Of a DNA stretch of 64,000 nt, positions 1-10,971 are shown piece after piece. The number at the start of each line of letters is the position of its first letter. Position 1 is the first letter of the stretch. The DNA is taken from contig NC_092047.1 of NCBI RefSeq assembly GCF_003086295.3, positions 119,728,949 to 119,792,948 on the forward strand, in the 5' to 3' direction. The notes under the pieces were generated by a model. The model was not told the origin of the DNA, made no database searches, and was given only the letters and a program-made list of their open reading frames with translations. Position numbers and translations under genes: made by a program. The stretch is from Arachis hypogaea (taxonomy: Eukaryota > Streptophyta > Magnoliopsida > Fabales > Fabaceae).

Positions 1-3000
1 CGATCAGCACATCGTGCTTCAAAGCCGCAGGAATCTCTACCTTACTCATTGATGATGGACTAAAATTTGACAAGAAGCATGATCTTGAATGGCATAGGAG
101 TTTTACCCCTGTTGTTGGTAGAATCTTAAGAATCGAACGAGTCGCCGAGGAAATCCTTGATGAAGTAAGATACTTGTAGATAGTTCTAATAGTTCTATTT
201 CACATTTTCTGAATTCTGCTATATGTTCTTGAATTTCTATCTAATATTTGTATCTCGTGCTCTTAAAGGGTTTAACAGATGGATCTTCTTGGACATTGGA
301 TTCATTTACAAAAGCATTTGTCTCAAAGTTGAAATCATATCCTTTTATATGTAAATAAATCTTTCTGTATATAAACACATCCAATGTTTTAGTTATGATC
401 CTTAACAGCATGGTTACAGTTGCTGGTGAGATCTTTGGATTCAAAAGCATAGCTGCATACCGAAGTGGCCTGGAAATCAATCCAAATGTGACAGCAATAG
501 AGGCCGAAGAGGGTCTCGAACAGGATTTAAGTGGTTAGTGGAGTATGCAGATTGGTTATAATATGTTCTGTTTTGGTATGTTCTTAATCAACCATATTCT
601 GTACTTTTTAGCTGGGAAGCCTGTTCGCGTAGCTAACAAAAATTTCGTCGATTATATCTTCTTGCAAAGTCTAGAAGTTGCTCAATCCTATGACTTGCCA
701 ATGCAGATACACACAGGGTAATCCATGGCTTTTAGCAATTAGTATACTTCTAAAGCTGAAAAGCTTTCAGAAAATTATTTGTTGGTACTAAATTTTTGGT
801 CTGCTTAACTAGTTTTGGGGATAAAGATTTGGATATGCGACTGTCCAATCCTCTTCACCTACGTGCAGTCCTTGAAGACAAGAGATTCTTGAAGTCTCGG
901 ATAGTCATCTTACACGCATCCTATCCGTTCTCAAGGGAAGCGTCGTATCTCGCTTCGGTTTACTCACAGGCAAACCTTTTCTCAACTCGTTGAATTATGT
1001 TAGTAAGTCTGAATATGTATTTCAGATTCAAATTTAGATATAACAATCTTGTTTTGCAGATTTACCTTGATTTCGGGTTGGCGATTCCAAAGCTTAGTGT
1101 ACATGGCATGATATCTTCAGTGAAAGAGCTATTAGAGCTAGCTCCAATTAATAAGGTGACAAGAATAAGAATATTGTTATACTTCAAGATCATGATTTAT
1201 TTAACTTTAGGACATGAAATTCAATGTGTCACAAGACTAAGTTTTTGGATTGCAGGTTATGTTCAGCACTGATGGCTATGCATTTCCAGAAACCTTTTAC
1301 TTAGGTTAGTTAACATCTTTTCCTATGCCTGAATTTGAAGAATTTATATTCTGTAGTGTAAGATTAAGTGGTTGAAATAATATTTTGCAACATAGGTGCA
1401 AAGTGGTCTCGTGAAGTTGTTTTCGCTGTTCTGCGCGACGCGTGCATTGATGGTGATCTCTCAATTCCTGAGGCTGTGGAAGCTGCTAAAGATATATTTG
1501 CACGAAATGCGATTCGATTTTACAAGATTAGTCCAACTAATAGTTTAGCTAGTTCAGAATACAATGTGGTTTCTAAGTTGAATACTAGTAGTAGTAGCTT
1601 AGAGTCTGATTCGTCACTGGTTCGTATCATATTCGTTGATGGTTCAGGGCAGCATAGATGCAGGGTGAGTTTAAGTTCCATCAAAGCAAATTTCAGTTAT
1701 TCATGAATCATGACATGAGCTGCTATTAGAATTCCTGATATGGTGTCAAATTTTGTTTCAGGTTGTTCCTAAAAAGCGTTTCGATGATGCTGTTTCGAAG
1801 AATGGAGTTGGTTTAGCGCGTTGTATTATGTCTATGGTTTCTTTTATGGATGCACCTGCTGAAGGGTCAGGTCTAACTGCAGTTGGTGAAATAAGATTAA
1901 TGCCTGATTTGTCTACTAAATTAAGAATTCCATGGTACTTATAATCTTTCTTAAGCTGATTTTTTTATCATCTTACATTATAGTAACCTGTGGTGCAAGT
2001 AATTCAACTCTTTTATGTGATGATAGGAGCGAGCATGAAGAAATGGTTTTATGTGATATGCAAATCAAAGCCGGAACGGCCTGGGAATATTGCCCGAGAG
2101 AGGCCTTAAGACGAGTTTCGAAGATTCTGAAAGACGAATTTAACTTGGTATGTCGCGATTGCGAAATTCTGATATTCGAATTCATATCTTTAAACCAAAG
2201 TACTTTGGTGTTCAATTTTGATTTGTGTTTTCCAGGAAATGAAAGCAGGATTTGAGAATGAGTTTTATCTCTTAAAGAGCATAACAAGGTATGTAATAAT
2301 TCATATCACCAGAACAAATTTTCATGAAAATTAATTAAAATGTGAAGATGAAAAAAAAAGGTGTAATTATATTCAGGGAAGGGAATGAAGAATGGTTACC
2401 ATTTGACTCGAGTCATTACTGCTCATCGTCAGCATTCGACGCTGCTTCCCAGATATTTCGCGAAATTTCTGCTGCTATTCATTCCTTGGGGATTTCAGTA
2501 GAGCAGGTAAGAAATAATCTATAACATGGTAACAGCTTCGCTTGATTTTATTCGAAAATCATCTGATTTTTCTAGAAAAGCTCTATATTCTGAGGACTAG
2601 TTTCAAGCCTTTCTGTTCTATAAAATTGTAGTTACATGCTGAAGCTGGAAATGGTCAATTTGAAATTGCTTTGGGATACACCACTTGCAATAAAGCTGCT
2701 GACAACTTAATTTACGCGCGCGAAGCTGTCCGTGCAATAGCAAGAAAGCACGGCCTTCTCGCGACTTTTGCACCAAAGTAAGCCAAGTTTCATCATTCTT
2801 CTTCTTTTTTAAGACACTGCTATCTTACTTGAGTCTCAAGAAACAATTTGAAAGTGTGTATTACATGTGTTTTTCTTGTCTATATTGAAGGTATAAGCTA
2901 GATGATTTGGGTTCTGGATCCCATGTGCATCTTAGCTTATGGCAAAATGGGAAAAATGTGTTTATGGCGAAGGATGAATCGTCGAAGCACGGCATATCAA

Positions 3001-3872
3001 CAACAGGGAAAGAATTTATGGCTGGAGTTTTGCATCATCTTCCTTCTATTCTGGCATTTGTAGCTCCAATTCCTAACAGGTTGCTCTTCCCATTTAAACC
3101 AAGTTTGTTAATGACATCCAATCAGGTACTAATACATAAGCAAAAGTCGCGTCGCGACTTTTGTCTGTGTGACAATACCTAATTAGATGTCTGTACAGTA
3201 CTATGTATATAAATTAAACTCGAATTTTTTTAGAAGTGGAAACTCGTATGCAGTTGTCTTTATGTGAGTTGATATTTGAGAACTATTTATTATCTAACGG
3301 TTGTCAACTATCAATTTTACATCATGACAACCGCATGTGAGTTTTCACCTGTCTTAGATTGTTCTTGGTTTTTTCAGTTATGATCGGTTACAACCGAACA
3401 CGTGGAGCGGCGCATACTTGTGCTGGGGGAATGACAATAAGGAAGCTCCATTGCGAGCCGCGTCTCCGCCCGGAACTCCTGATGGCCTTGTAAGCAACTT
3501 TGAGATGAAATCATTTGATGGCTCTGCAAATCCACACTTGGGATTGGCTGCCATAATTGCCGCCGGCATAGACGGTCTTCGCCGGCATCTTCCGCTTCCT
3601 GAACCTGTTGGTAAGATCATGAATAGTACTTGTTTGTATCAACACATAAGAGTTTATATGATTTTTCAAACAGTTTGCAATTTTGTATAAAGTTCATAGG
3701 AAATAATGAAGTTGTTATTTTCATTTATGAAACAGATACAATTCCAAATCCAGAAAAGCTTCAGAGATTGCCAACATCACTCTCTGAATCCTTGGAAGCT
3801 CTTCATAAGGATGACTTGCTTAAGGAGTTTATCGGCGAAAATTTGATGGTTGCCATAAAAGCGGTCCGAAAG
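1..3872 (+). pseudogene. NodGS/FluG-type nodulin-glutamine synthetase fusion gene, copy 1, 3'-truncated (exons 2-17 visible)
   Basis: This is the downstream end of a second copy of the NodGS gene annotated at 19721-24797, offset by exactly 20,495 bp. Visible exons: 1-164 (rest of exon 2 lies left of the window), 269-350, 420-533, 612-717, 813-969, 1060-1155, 1256-1304, 1396-1664, 1762-1934, 2027-2147, 2236-2288, 2377-2506, 2632-2777, 2891-3079, 3378-3610, 3736-3872. All reading frames are open and introns match the other copy wherever compared. The final exon (21 codons including the stop, 24735-24797 in copy 2) is absent because the duplication ends at 4130 inside intron 17. Without that exon, translation through the intron-17 donor adds 44 residues encoded by a MITE and stops at 4005-4007. 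By inference, exon 1 and the promoter lie upstream of the window. It could still make a protein with an altered C-terminus, so 'pseudogene' is a cautious label. Confidence 0.85.
3235..3349. mobile_element. Foldback MITE in intron 15 of NodGS copy 1 (also at 23730-23844)
   Basis: The 115-bp segment begins GTGGAAACTC and ends GAGTTTTCACC, so the ends are inverted repeats. The interior has an imperfect palindrome around TCTAACGG. It is a diverged relative of the MITE in intron 17. The 9-bp flanks (ttttttaga and tgtcttaga) match at 7 of 9 positions, consistent with an old 9-bp target duplication. Confidence 0.6.
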
Positions 3873-3883
3873 GTATGTGTATG

Positions 3884-4016
3884 GGTGGAAACCCAGCTGC
3901 AGTCGACTTCACGTGAAGTTGATAGTCGAGAGCCGTTAGATGAAAATCTAGTCAAATCATCTAACGGCTCTCAGTTATCAACTTCACGTGAAATTGACTG
4001 CACCTGAGTTTTCACC
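3884..4016. mobile_element. Mutator-type MITE in intron 17 of NodGS copy 1 (also at 24379-24511)
   Basis: The 133-bp element is nearly a full palindrome. The left arm runs from GGTGGAAACCCAGCTGCAGT through the CTTCACGTGAAGTTGATAG core to GAGAGCCGTTAGATGA. The right arm is its complement and ends TTTTCACC. It is flanked by a perfect 9-bp direct repeat, atgtgtatg, at 3875-3883 and 4017-4025; 9 bp is the usual Mutator-superfamily target size. The left duplication starts directly after the GT of the intron-17 donor. Confidence 0.8.
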
Positions 4017-4343
4017 ATGTGTATGACTTGCATAATTCTAGATTATTCACTTTCAAAATGAATGTCGCTCTGACCAAATATATATATTGAAAAATTGAAT
4101 TATTTCGATGTAATTATATTCAAATAAATTAGTATAGCAATTAATAAATGTTAAATAAGATAAATTTTAGTTTTTTTTTGTTTTTCTAATATTACCGAAA
4201 AAAATTGTTTAAATTTTTTTTATTTAATATTTATTAATTGTAGCGACAATTACTTGTAACAACAATTCATAAATATTAAATAAGGTAAATTTAAATTATT
4301 TTAACTGATTTTATTTTTATGTTCTAAACATTATTATTGTATG

Positions 4344-4352
4344 TATATATAT
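4344..4352 (+). promoter_or_regulatory. TATA box of thaumatin-like gene 1
   Basis: TATATATAT lies about 50 bp upstream of the ATG at 4402, at the place where TLP2 and TLP3 have TATAAATA. The duplication junction lies only 271 bp upstream of the ATG. Confidence 0.45.
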
Positions 4353-4401
4353 GCCTCAAAGCATAGCAATGCACAAATATAATCCAATTTCATTATTAAC
4401 A

Positions 4402-5424
4402 ATGTCAACTATTCGTGTTTCTCTCTCTCTATTTAGCTTTGCATTCCTCCTTTGTGGTATATTTATGTTTTCAAGTTTCAACAACATTTTCCATCCTACT
4501 TCTCCTTTAAATTAAATTTCCTTGTGTTTCCTTTATCACATGATGTTGTTCTTTGGATCCAATATTATTATTTAAGAATCTTTATATATATGTCTTAAAT
4601 TATATTCATATATACAAGATAAAAAGATAATAGTGTAGTTATCAAAAGTAACGTTCATATATATCATATCATATTATGGATACAAATATCATAATATATT
4701 ATTTAATATTTTAATTTCTTTGTTTTCTCTTTGCATGCAGTGGGTCAAGGAGCACAAATTACATTCACAAACAATTGTCCATACACTGTATGGCCAGGAA
4801 CACAATCTGGTGCAACTAGTCCTCAACTATCATCCACTGGTTTCGAATTAGCATCCGGAGCATCCAACACATTGGAACTTCCGTCCGGATGGTCCGGAAA
4901 GTTTTGGGCTAGAACAGGATGCTCCAATAATAATGGAGTATTCTCCTGCACCACCGCAGACTGTGGTAACCACGTTGAATGTGGTGGTGCTGGAGAATCG
5001 CGAAGCCACACCAGCATCTCTAATAGAAATTACTACAGGAAATAATAATGGTGCACAAGATTTTTACGATGTTAGTAATGTGGACGGATTTAATGTTCCT
5101 TCTTCAATGAGCCCACAAGGTGGCTCCGGTGCTTGTGGCACTGCGAGTTGTCCGGTTAACATTAATGCTGCTTGTCCGGCTGAATTGCAATTTAAAGGTT
5201 CTGATAAAAGTGTTGTCGGTTGCAAGAGTGCTTGTGTGATTTTTAATACACCTGAATATTGTTGCAATGGTGATCATAACACACCACAAACTTGCCCTCC
5301 AACAAACTACTCTCAATTCTTCAGCCAACAGTGCCCTAATGCTTATAGCTATGCTTATGATGATAAGAGGGGAACTTTTACTTGCTCAGGAAACCCTAGT
5401 TATGTTCTCAAGTTCTGTCCTTGA
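4402..5424 (+). pseudogene. Thaumatin-like protein 1 (PR-5), frameshifted by a 7-bp insertion
   Basis: Two exons: 4402-4456 encodes a hydrophobic signal peptide starting MSTIRVSLSLFSFAFLLC, and 4741-5424 encodes the mature domain; the intron is GT-AG and phase 1, as in its two neighbours. The sequence shows the thaumatin landmarks [17 protein letters not shown], a C-x-T-x-DC region and QDFYDVSNVDGFN. All 16 cysteines are present when both frames are read. Near 4998-5004 there is an extra TCGCGAA between the codons for GAGE and ATPASL compared with TLP2, a +7 shift that leads to a stop at 5043-5045. Downstream of the lesion the second frame is open to 5424. Without the insertion the protein would be about 243 aa. 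An allele-specific lesion or a base-calling error are alternatives to a fixed pseudogene. Confidence 0.85.
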
Positions 5425-7010
5425 TTTTATGTACATTAGTTTGGGAGGAACGTAACATGGATATATAATTGTGTTGTGACTAATTAAGTTTTTTACTTTT
5501 GTTAGAAATAAGAGAAAAGAAATTAAAAAGAAAGAAAAGAAAAAGAATAAAAAATATATAAAGAGAAATTTATGTTTTTTTTTTCATATAAAATATAATA
5601 AATAGAAATTTAACATTTCTTTAATTAATCATAAAGTGTACTATTTTTATTTAATAAAAGATGTTCATTTAAGGATGAATTTGAATTATATCAAAATTAG
5701 ACTCAATTGAGTTCATGATAAAGAAATAATGATAAAAAAACAATAGGATAAACAAGACAATAATTGAAATTAATAAAAAAAATTAAATTATAATTGAAAT
5801 AGAAACAAAAGATAGATTGAAATTGAGTATAAAGAAAATCACTCTACTTTCTACCTAATTTATTGATACAACAAGAGAGAAACTCCTCAACCTAACTTGT
5901 CAACACCATAATTTGGGAATTGAATCGAAGGGATTCCTCAACATTCTACTCAATTCTCCGATGCAACAAAAAATGGACTCCTCAACCTCAATTGTCGACA
6001 CCATAGTTTCATCACGAAAACAAAAAAGGGGTTTTGAAACTTTTAAATCATTCTATACTACGACTACAATAGCTAAGGAGGTATTTATAACCTCTTATTA
6101 GGTTAAAACAAAGAAATCCCTAAAATCCATACAGATAAGGCCCAATTTAATAATTAAATAAACAAAATTAAAATATATTAAATTAAAACATCATAAAAAT
6201 GTAAATTAATATATTTTAAATAACACTTTAACTCTTCATATTACGAACATTCTCTAATTTGGCAACAAAATTATTAAGACTTTTATTTTTTATTTTTGGG
6301 CATTCTATCATGTGCGGATTAAATATTGGAGTTATTAGGCACATATGCGTGGAAATTTTGAAATTGATGAGTTTATTGAAAAGATTTGTTATTTGTGTGA
6401 AATTTCGCGGTGGATTTTTCACCTCAGGTTTAGTAGCTAGATAGCCTAGAATAAAACATTTACGTGTAACAACGGCAAGTTGAAGAAAAATAATCCATTT
6501 ATTAACTTATTATTATGCACCATTTTATACGTAGAAAGACTTGGTCAACACATCATAATATATAAATACAGAAGGTGGTTGCTATATAGTGAAATAAGTA
6601 ATAACTATTTTATCTCGAAATTAACATGATAAGCTTTTTATAAGATAAAAATAAAGAAGTAATAAATCAACGAATGAATGTAGAGGAAGCAATTTAGATA
6701 TTTATTAGAAGATTAACATATCCAATTTCATAATGTTCTTTTAATTTGTCTGATTCAGAAAATTATGTTAGAAAACAAGAAAAATCTGCACCGTATATCA
6801 CGGCATAAGGACATTTCTACATATATATAGCAGCCCCATATGGACCAATTCATTAGAGCCACGGTGTATTAATTACAATCCAATGAAATTGCACCACGTA
6901 ACCATGAATATAGTTGAAGAATCAAACCTCAAAGCTTATAAATAGTAATAAGCATTGTATGGCAATGGCACATTCATAATATTTTCTTGATCACTAAGCT
7001 AACAACAATA
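5425..7010. other. AT-rich spacer between TLP1 and TLP2
   Basis: It holds the TLP1 3' region and the TLP2 promoter. A 5.82-6.1 kb stretch has two similar phrases containing 'ctcctcaacct', suggesting a degenerate repeat. I see no gene. Confidence 0.4.
6937..6944 (+). promoter_or_regulatory. TATA box of thaumatin-like gene 2
   Basis: TATAAATA, 67 bp upstream of the TLP2 ATG at 7011, followed by a short leader without an upstream ATG in a good context. Confidence 0.6.
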
Positions 7011-8070
7011 ATGGCGATTACTCGTGTTGTTCTCTCCCTAAGCTTTGCATTCTTCCTTTGTGGTATATTTTCATCAAATTCAAACCACCTTAATTAATAA
7101 CTTCCATATTTTATCTCCTTTTATTTAATTTATTTTTTATTTTGTCTTGCCGTCATACTTGGAAAACAAAAAACAATAAGTTTAGACAATTCAAATTTAC
7201 TTTATTTAATATTTAGTTATTACATGATACATTAAATAAAATTTAAAATAATAAATTTTGCCAGCTTTTAATTTTTACCAAACATTTCCATTTTTCTTAT
7301 AATTTCTCTAGTTATCACATTTTATTTGGAGTAGTAGTGTCTTATAAGTTATCCCACCTTCATTTTTATATATAGAATAATATTTTTATATCCATGATGT
7401 TAATGATGGATGGCAGTATATATGTATATTGTGGCAGACTAGTTAAATTATGGGTTAAATGCAATTTTGGTCTCTAAAATATAGATCGAAAATTTTTTCG
7501 TTCTCAATCTTTTTTTGCATACAAAATCGTTCCTAAGGTTTAATTTGATTTCAAAATCGTCCTTACCTTAAGGATCAAAATCATACGAAAGTAGTGGCAG
7601 AAGTGGCAGCAGAAGTTGATCATGGACAGTTTCTTCTTCTTCTTCCCTTCTCCCTTTATTTCTTCTCTTCTCCCTTCGCAGAAGCAGAAACACTCTCTTT
7701 TTTTTATTTTTTTTATTTTATAATTTTTTTATTATGGATAATTTAGTCCAAAATTTTAATATTTAAGTTAAAGAGATGAATTTAAAACTTGGTTTTAAAC
7801 CTTAGGAACGATTTTATATGCAAAAAAAAAGTTAGAGACGAAAATTTTTTTTAACCTATATCTTAAGAATCAAAATCGTACTTAATCCTTAAATCATTTA
7901 TTTATTTATTTTAACTTGAAAGTAGATTACTTATTGCATTGAATCCTACATCCATCCAAAATTTATTATATTTTTAAGTTCATCTGACTTTTTCAAAATA
8001 ATAATTCATTGGACAATCATTTAATTTCTTCTAATAATAATTTCGAATATATATCTTTATGAATATATTA

Positions 8071-8148
<78 letters not shown>

Positions 8149-8917
8149 CAAACCCAATATTGACATTATTCGCATTAAATCTTCTATAATATTATTTATT
8201 CAGATATATATGAATATTAACTTGACATAATTTGTTTTTTCAGTTGCTCATGGAGCTCAAATAACCCTTACAAACAAGTGTTCATACACAGTGTGGCCAG
8301 GATCACAAGCCAATGCCAATAGTGCTCAACTATCAACAACCGGTTTTGAATTGCCAAGTGGCCAATCCAAAACAGTTGATGTCCCAGCACCATGGTCCGG
8401 GAAGTTTTGGGCTAGAACAGGATGCTCCAACAATAACGGAGTATTCTCTTGTGCTACTGCAGACTGTGGCAACCACCTTGAATGCAGTGGAGCCGGCGAA
8501 GCCACACCAGCATCTCTAATGGAATTTACCATTGCATCTAACGGTGGACAAGACTTCTATGATGTTAGCAACGTTGACGGATTCAATGTTCCCTCTTCAA
8601 TTACCCCGCAGGGTGGATCTGGTACCTGTAACGTCGCGAGTTGTCCAGCTAACATTAATGCTGCTTGTCCGGCCGCATTGCAATTTAAGGGATCTGATGG
8701 AAGCGTTATTGGTTGCAAGAGTGCTTGCGTGGAATTTGGCACTCCTGAGTATTGTTGCACCGGCGATCACAACACACCGGCGACTTGTCCGGCGACAAAC
8801 TACTCCGAATTCTTTAGCAACCAGTGCCCTAATGCTTATAGCTATGCTTATGATGACAAAAGAGGAACTTTCACTTGTTCAGGAAGCCCTAATTATGCTA
8901 TCAACTTCTGTCCATGA
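7011..8917 (+). CDS. Thaumatin-like protein 2 (PR-5 family), secreted
   Basis: Exons 7011-7062 and 8244-8917, joined by an 1,181-bp phase-1 GT-AG intron, give 241 aa. The first ~20 residues (MAITRVVLSLSFAFFLC...) form a signal peptide; the mature domain starts about HGAQITLTNKCSYTVWPG. All 16 family cysteines are present, which predicts eight disulfides. The acidic-cleft residues (R of WARTG, E of SLMEFT, two D of QDFYDVSNVDGFN, D of YAYDD) are intact. The family includes osmotin and PR-5 antifungal proteins, secreted or vacuolar; the exact target here is unknown. There is no obvious C-terminal vacuolar extension after the final FCP, which favours secretion. It is the middle member of a tandem trio sharing intron position and phase. 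The intron holds a MITE and a long (TTA)n tract. Confidence 0.93.
7452..7888. mobile_element. Foldback MITE in the TLP2 intron
   Basis: The ends are inverted: GGGTTAAATGCAATTTTGG at the left against a right end reading ...CAAAATCGTACTTAATCC. Inner complementary phrases (cgttcctaaggttt against aaaccttaggaacg) sit at mirrored positions. The core has pyrimidine-rich tracts but no reading frame. Confidence 0.65.
8072..8148. repeat. (TTA)n microsatellite in the TLP2 intron
   Basis: About 25 uninterrupted ATT/TTA triplets, 95 bp before the intron-1 acceptor. Likely length-polymorphic. Confidence 0.9.
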
Positions 8918-9683
8918 ACTTAAATTAATGCATACATTATATATATGGCATTAATATTAATTAATCAATAATTTTGCTATGAAAAAATAAGTGCATATAT
9001 CAATGCATAAATAGATTCATAGCACATGCTATATATATGGCATTGTTATAGTGTTTGTCATGAAATGTAATAAAAGATATATAATTTTTCTTCTTCTATA
9101 TATATATGATTTTTCAACAGCAAAGTTTCGCATATAGCAAATAATTTTGTTCTTTTTATTACTCACATAACCACCTATTGCAAATTTACTTATCTCGTCC
9201 ATATACTACTTGTAGTTTTTTTTTTAATTAATAATTACCGGCATATCCAAGGTTGAGGGGGTTTATACTTTATAGTTTAATTAGCAGTGTCTCAATTCAT
9301 AGTTAATTCCAAAAATAAACGACAAGTCGTTCGTGCAGAGTAACCTATATCAATTATTTTAAATTACTTGGACTATAACATGCATGGTTTAGATATTTGT
9401 TGGGGCTTTATTTATTTACAATTGAATTTCTAAAATTTTAATAATATCATGATAGATGTATACTAAACCAGTCATTAGTCACCAAAAAAAAAAAAACCAG
9501 TCATTAAAATAAAATATATATTAAAATATTTATAAATATATTTATATACAAATATATAATAATTAATTTTAAGGTGCAAATGATATTTGTATTTTTTAAT
9601 AATCTAATACGTTGTATACTTTGTGTTCTTATTAGTAATATGCGAATTCTTCCAATTTTTTGGTTTCTCAAAATAAGACAATT

Positions 9684-10145
9684 TCGATAAAGACACTAAA
9701 ATTTTTTTTAAAGAGGTTTATATGTATCATGATATTATTAGACATTTTTTTTAAATTAGTTAATAATTTTTTTTTAATAAACCAGAATAAAATCAGTTTA
9801 TTATAGTAACAATAATAAACTCAATTATTCACATTATAATTATTAGATTCGATTTAATCCGATTAATTTACACAATCGAATTATGTTTAAATTTTTTGAT
9901 AAAAAAGACAAATATATCATTGATTTTTGTTTTAAAAAAATAAAAAAAAAACATAATCCAACAAAATTAATCGGTTCGATCGAATCTAATAATAATTGAG
10001 TTTATTATTATTATTATAAAAAATTAATTTTATTTTAATTTATTAAAAATTTTAAAAATAACTAATTCATTAATATATCTAATAATAATACGAGACATAA
10101 GTATCTTTATAAAAAATGTTTTAGATGTGTCTTTACGTGAGCATC
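9684..10145. mobile_element. Foldback MITE, family A, copy 1
   Basis: The left arm (cgataaagacac...) pairs with the right arm (...gtgtctttacgtgag). Inner mirrored phrases are aataaactcaattatt against aataattgagtttatt, and gattcgatttaatccgatt against tcggttcgatcgaatc. A second, diverged copy is at 18133-18580. There is no open frame. Confidence 0.6.
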
Positions 10146-10878
10146 CTCCTGCTCAAAAAATATAATACGCGGAAACTCCTATCTTCACGAGTCTTTATCT
10201 CTTTTTGTTGTTGTTGTTTTTTTCTTTAATAGTTCTTGATCTACTCTTGTGAACGTAGTCACGTTTTCTCCAGATTTTTTAACTAGATTTACGGGAAAAG
10301 TGGTAACGTGTATGTAATATGTATTGTCTTAAAAAGGAAATCTCTTTTAATTTGCTCTTATTTTTCCGAAAATATTTAATAACAAAAAAAAATAAAAACT
10401 AATCACAACTTAATTATTTTATTTAATATTTATTAATTATTTAATAAATAATAAATAAAATAAATTCTAACTATTTAATATTCATTACTTTGTTTTTATC
10501 TAGTCATTCTTTAATTTAAAGATTAAAAGTTACAACGAACAAATCGGACTTTAGTTTTATTTATGAGTTCATTGAAAGAAAAAAAAAACTCAGTTATGCA
10601 TGTCAAACCAAAACTATTATTGGAGAAAAACCTAACAACAGAAACTTGAGAGAGAGAGAAAAAAAAGATTTACAACACGTCATAAAAGATTAACACGAAG
10701 ATTTCTTCTTCCAGAAAACCATGTTGAAAATAAGAAAATATGGCATTATATTAATTAATTTCTATACATATATATATATATATATTGCGGTCAGCAGCAG
10801 CCATGGACTAACTCATAGTCATCAATATGGCATTATATTAATTAATTTCTCAAAATTGAAAATTCAACCTTCAATTAC

Positions 10879-10886
10879 TATAAATA
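10879..10886 (+). promoter_or_regulatory. TATA box of thaumatin-like gene 3
   Basis: CTATAAATAG, with the TATAAATA core 86 bp upstream of the ATG at 10972; same motif as in TLP2. Confidence 0.6.
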
Positions 10887-10971
10887 GCAAGGCATGTTAA
10901 TTGTTATTAGCACATACTTCATACACCATAGCAACATAACAAGAAGAAATCAATCACCAATTTCACCAACA

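Larger units (their letters stand above)
1..4130 (+). repeat. End of unit 1 of a 20,495-bp direct tandem duplication
   Basis: Bases 1-4130 correspond to 20496-24625 without an indel. Every open reading frame in the segment recurs at +20,495 with an identical protein, and the intron stretches I compared by eye are also identical. After 4130 the two copies diverge abruptly: this one continues into the upstream region of the first thaumatin-like gene, the other into the right arm of a hairpin. The repeat period therefore equals the unit length. Confidence 0.9.
8918..10971. other. Spacer between TLP2 and TLP3
   Basis: It contains the TLP2 3' UTR, a foldback element (9684-10145), several AT-rich palindromes and the TLP3 promoter. 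There is a direct repeat of 'tatggcattatattaattaatttct' type at about 10740 and 10827. I see no gene. Confidence 0.5.

Noticed and set aside
1..240. Window start as the 5' end of a truncated gene caused by a breakpoint
   Set aside because: Identity with copy 2 is already complete at base 1, so the start is only the window edge.
3900..4010. MITE palindrome as a microRNA precursor
   Set aside because: Near-perfect symmetry, TIRs and a 9-bp target duplication explain it as a transposon; no mature-miRNA evidence can be seen.
5064..5328. Antisense and alternative-frame ORFs within the thaumatin-like genes
   Set aside because: Shadows of the conserved coding exons; the same shadow frames recur in all three paralogues.
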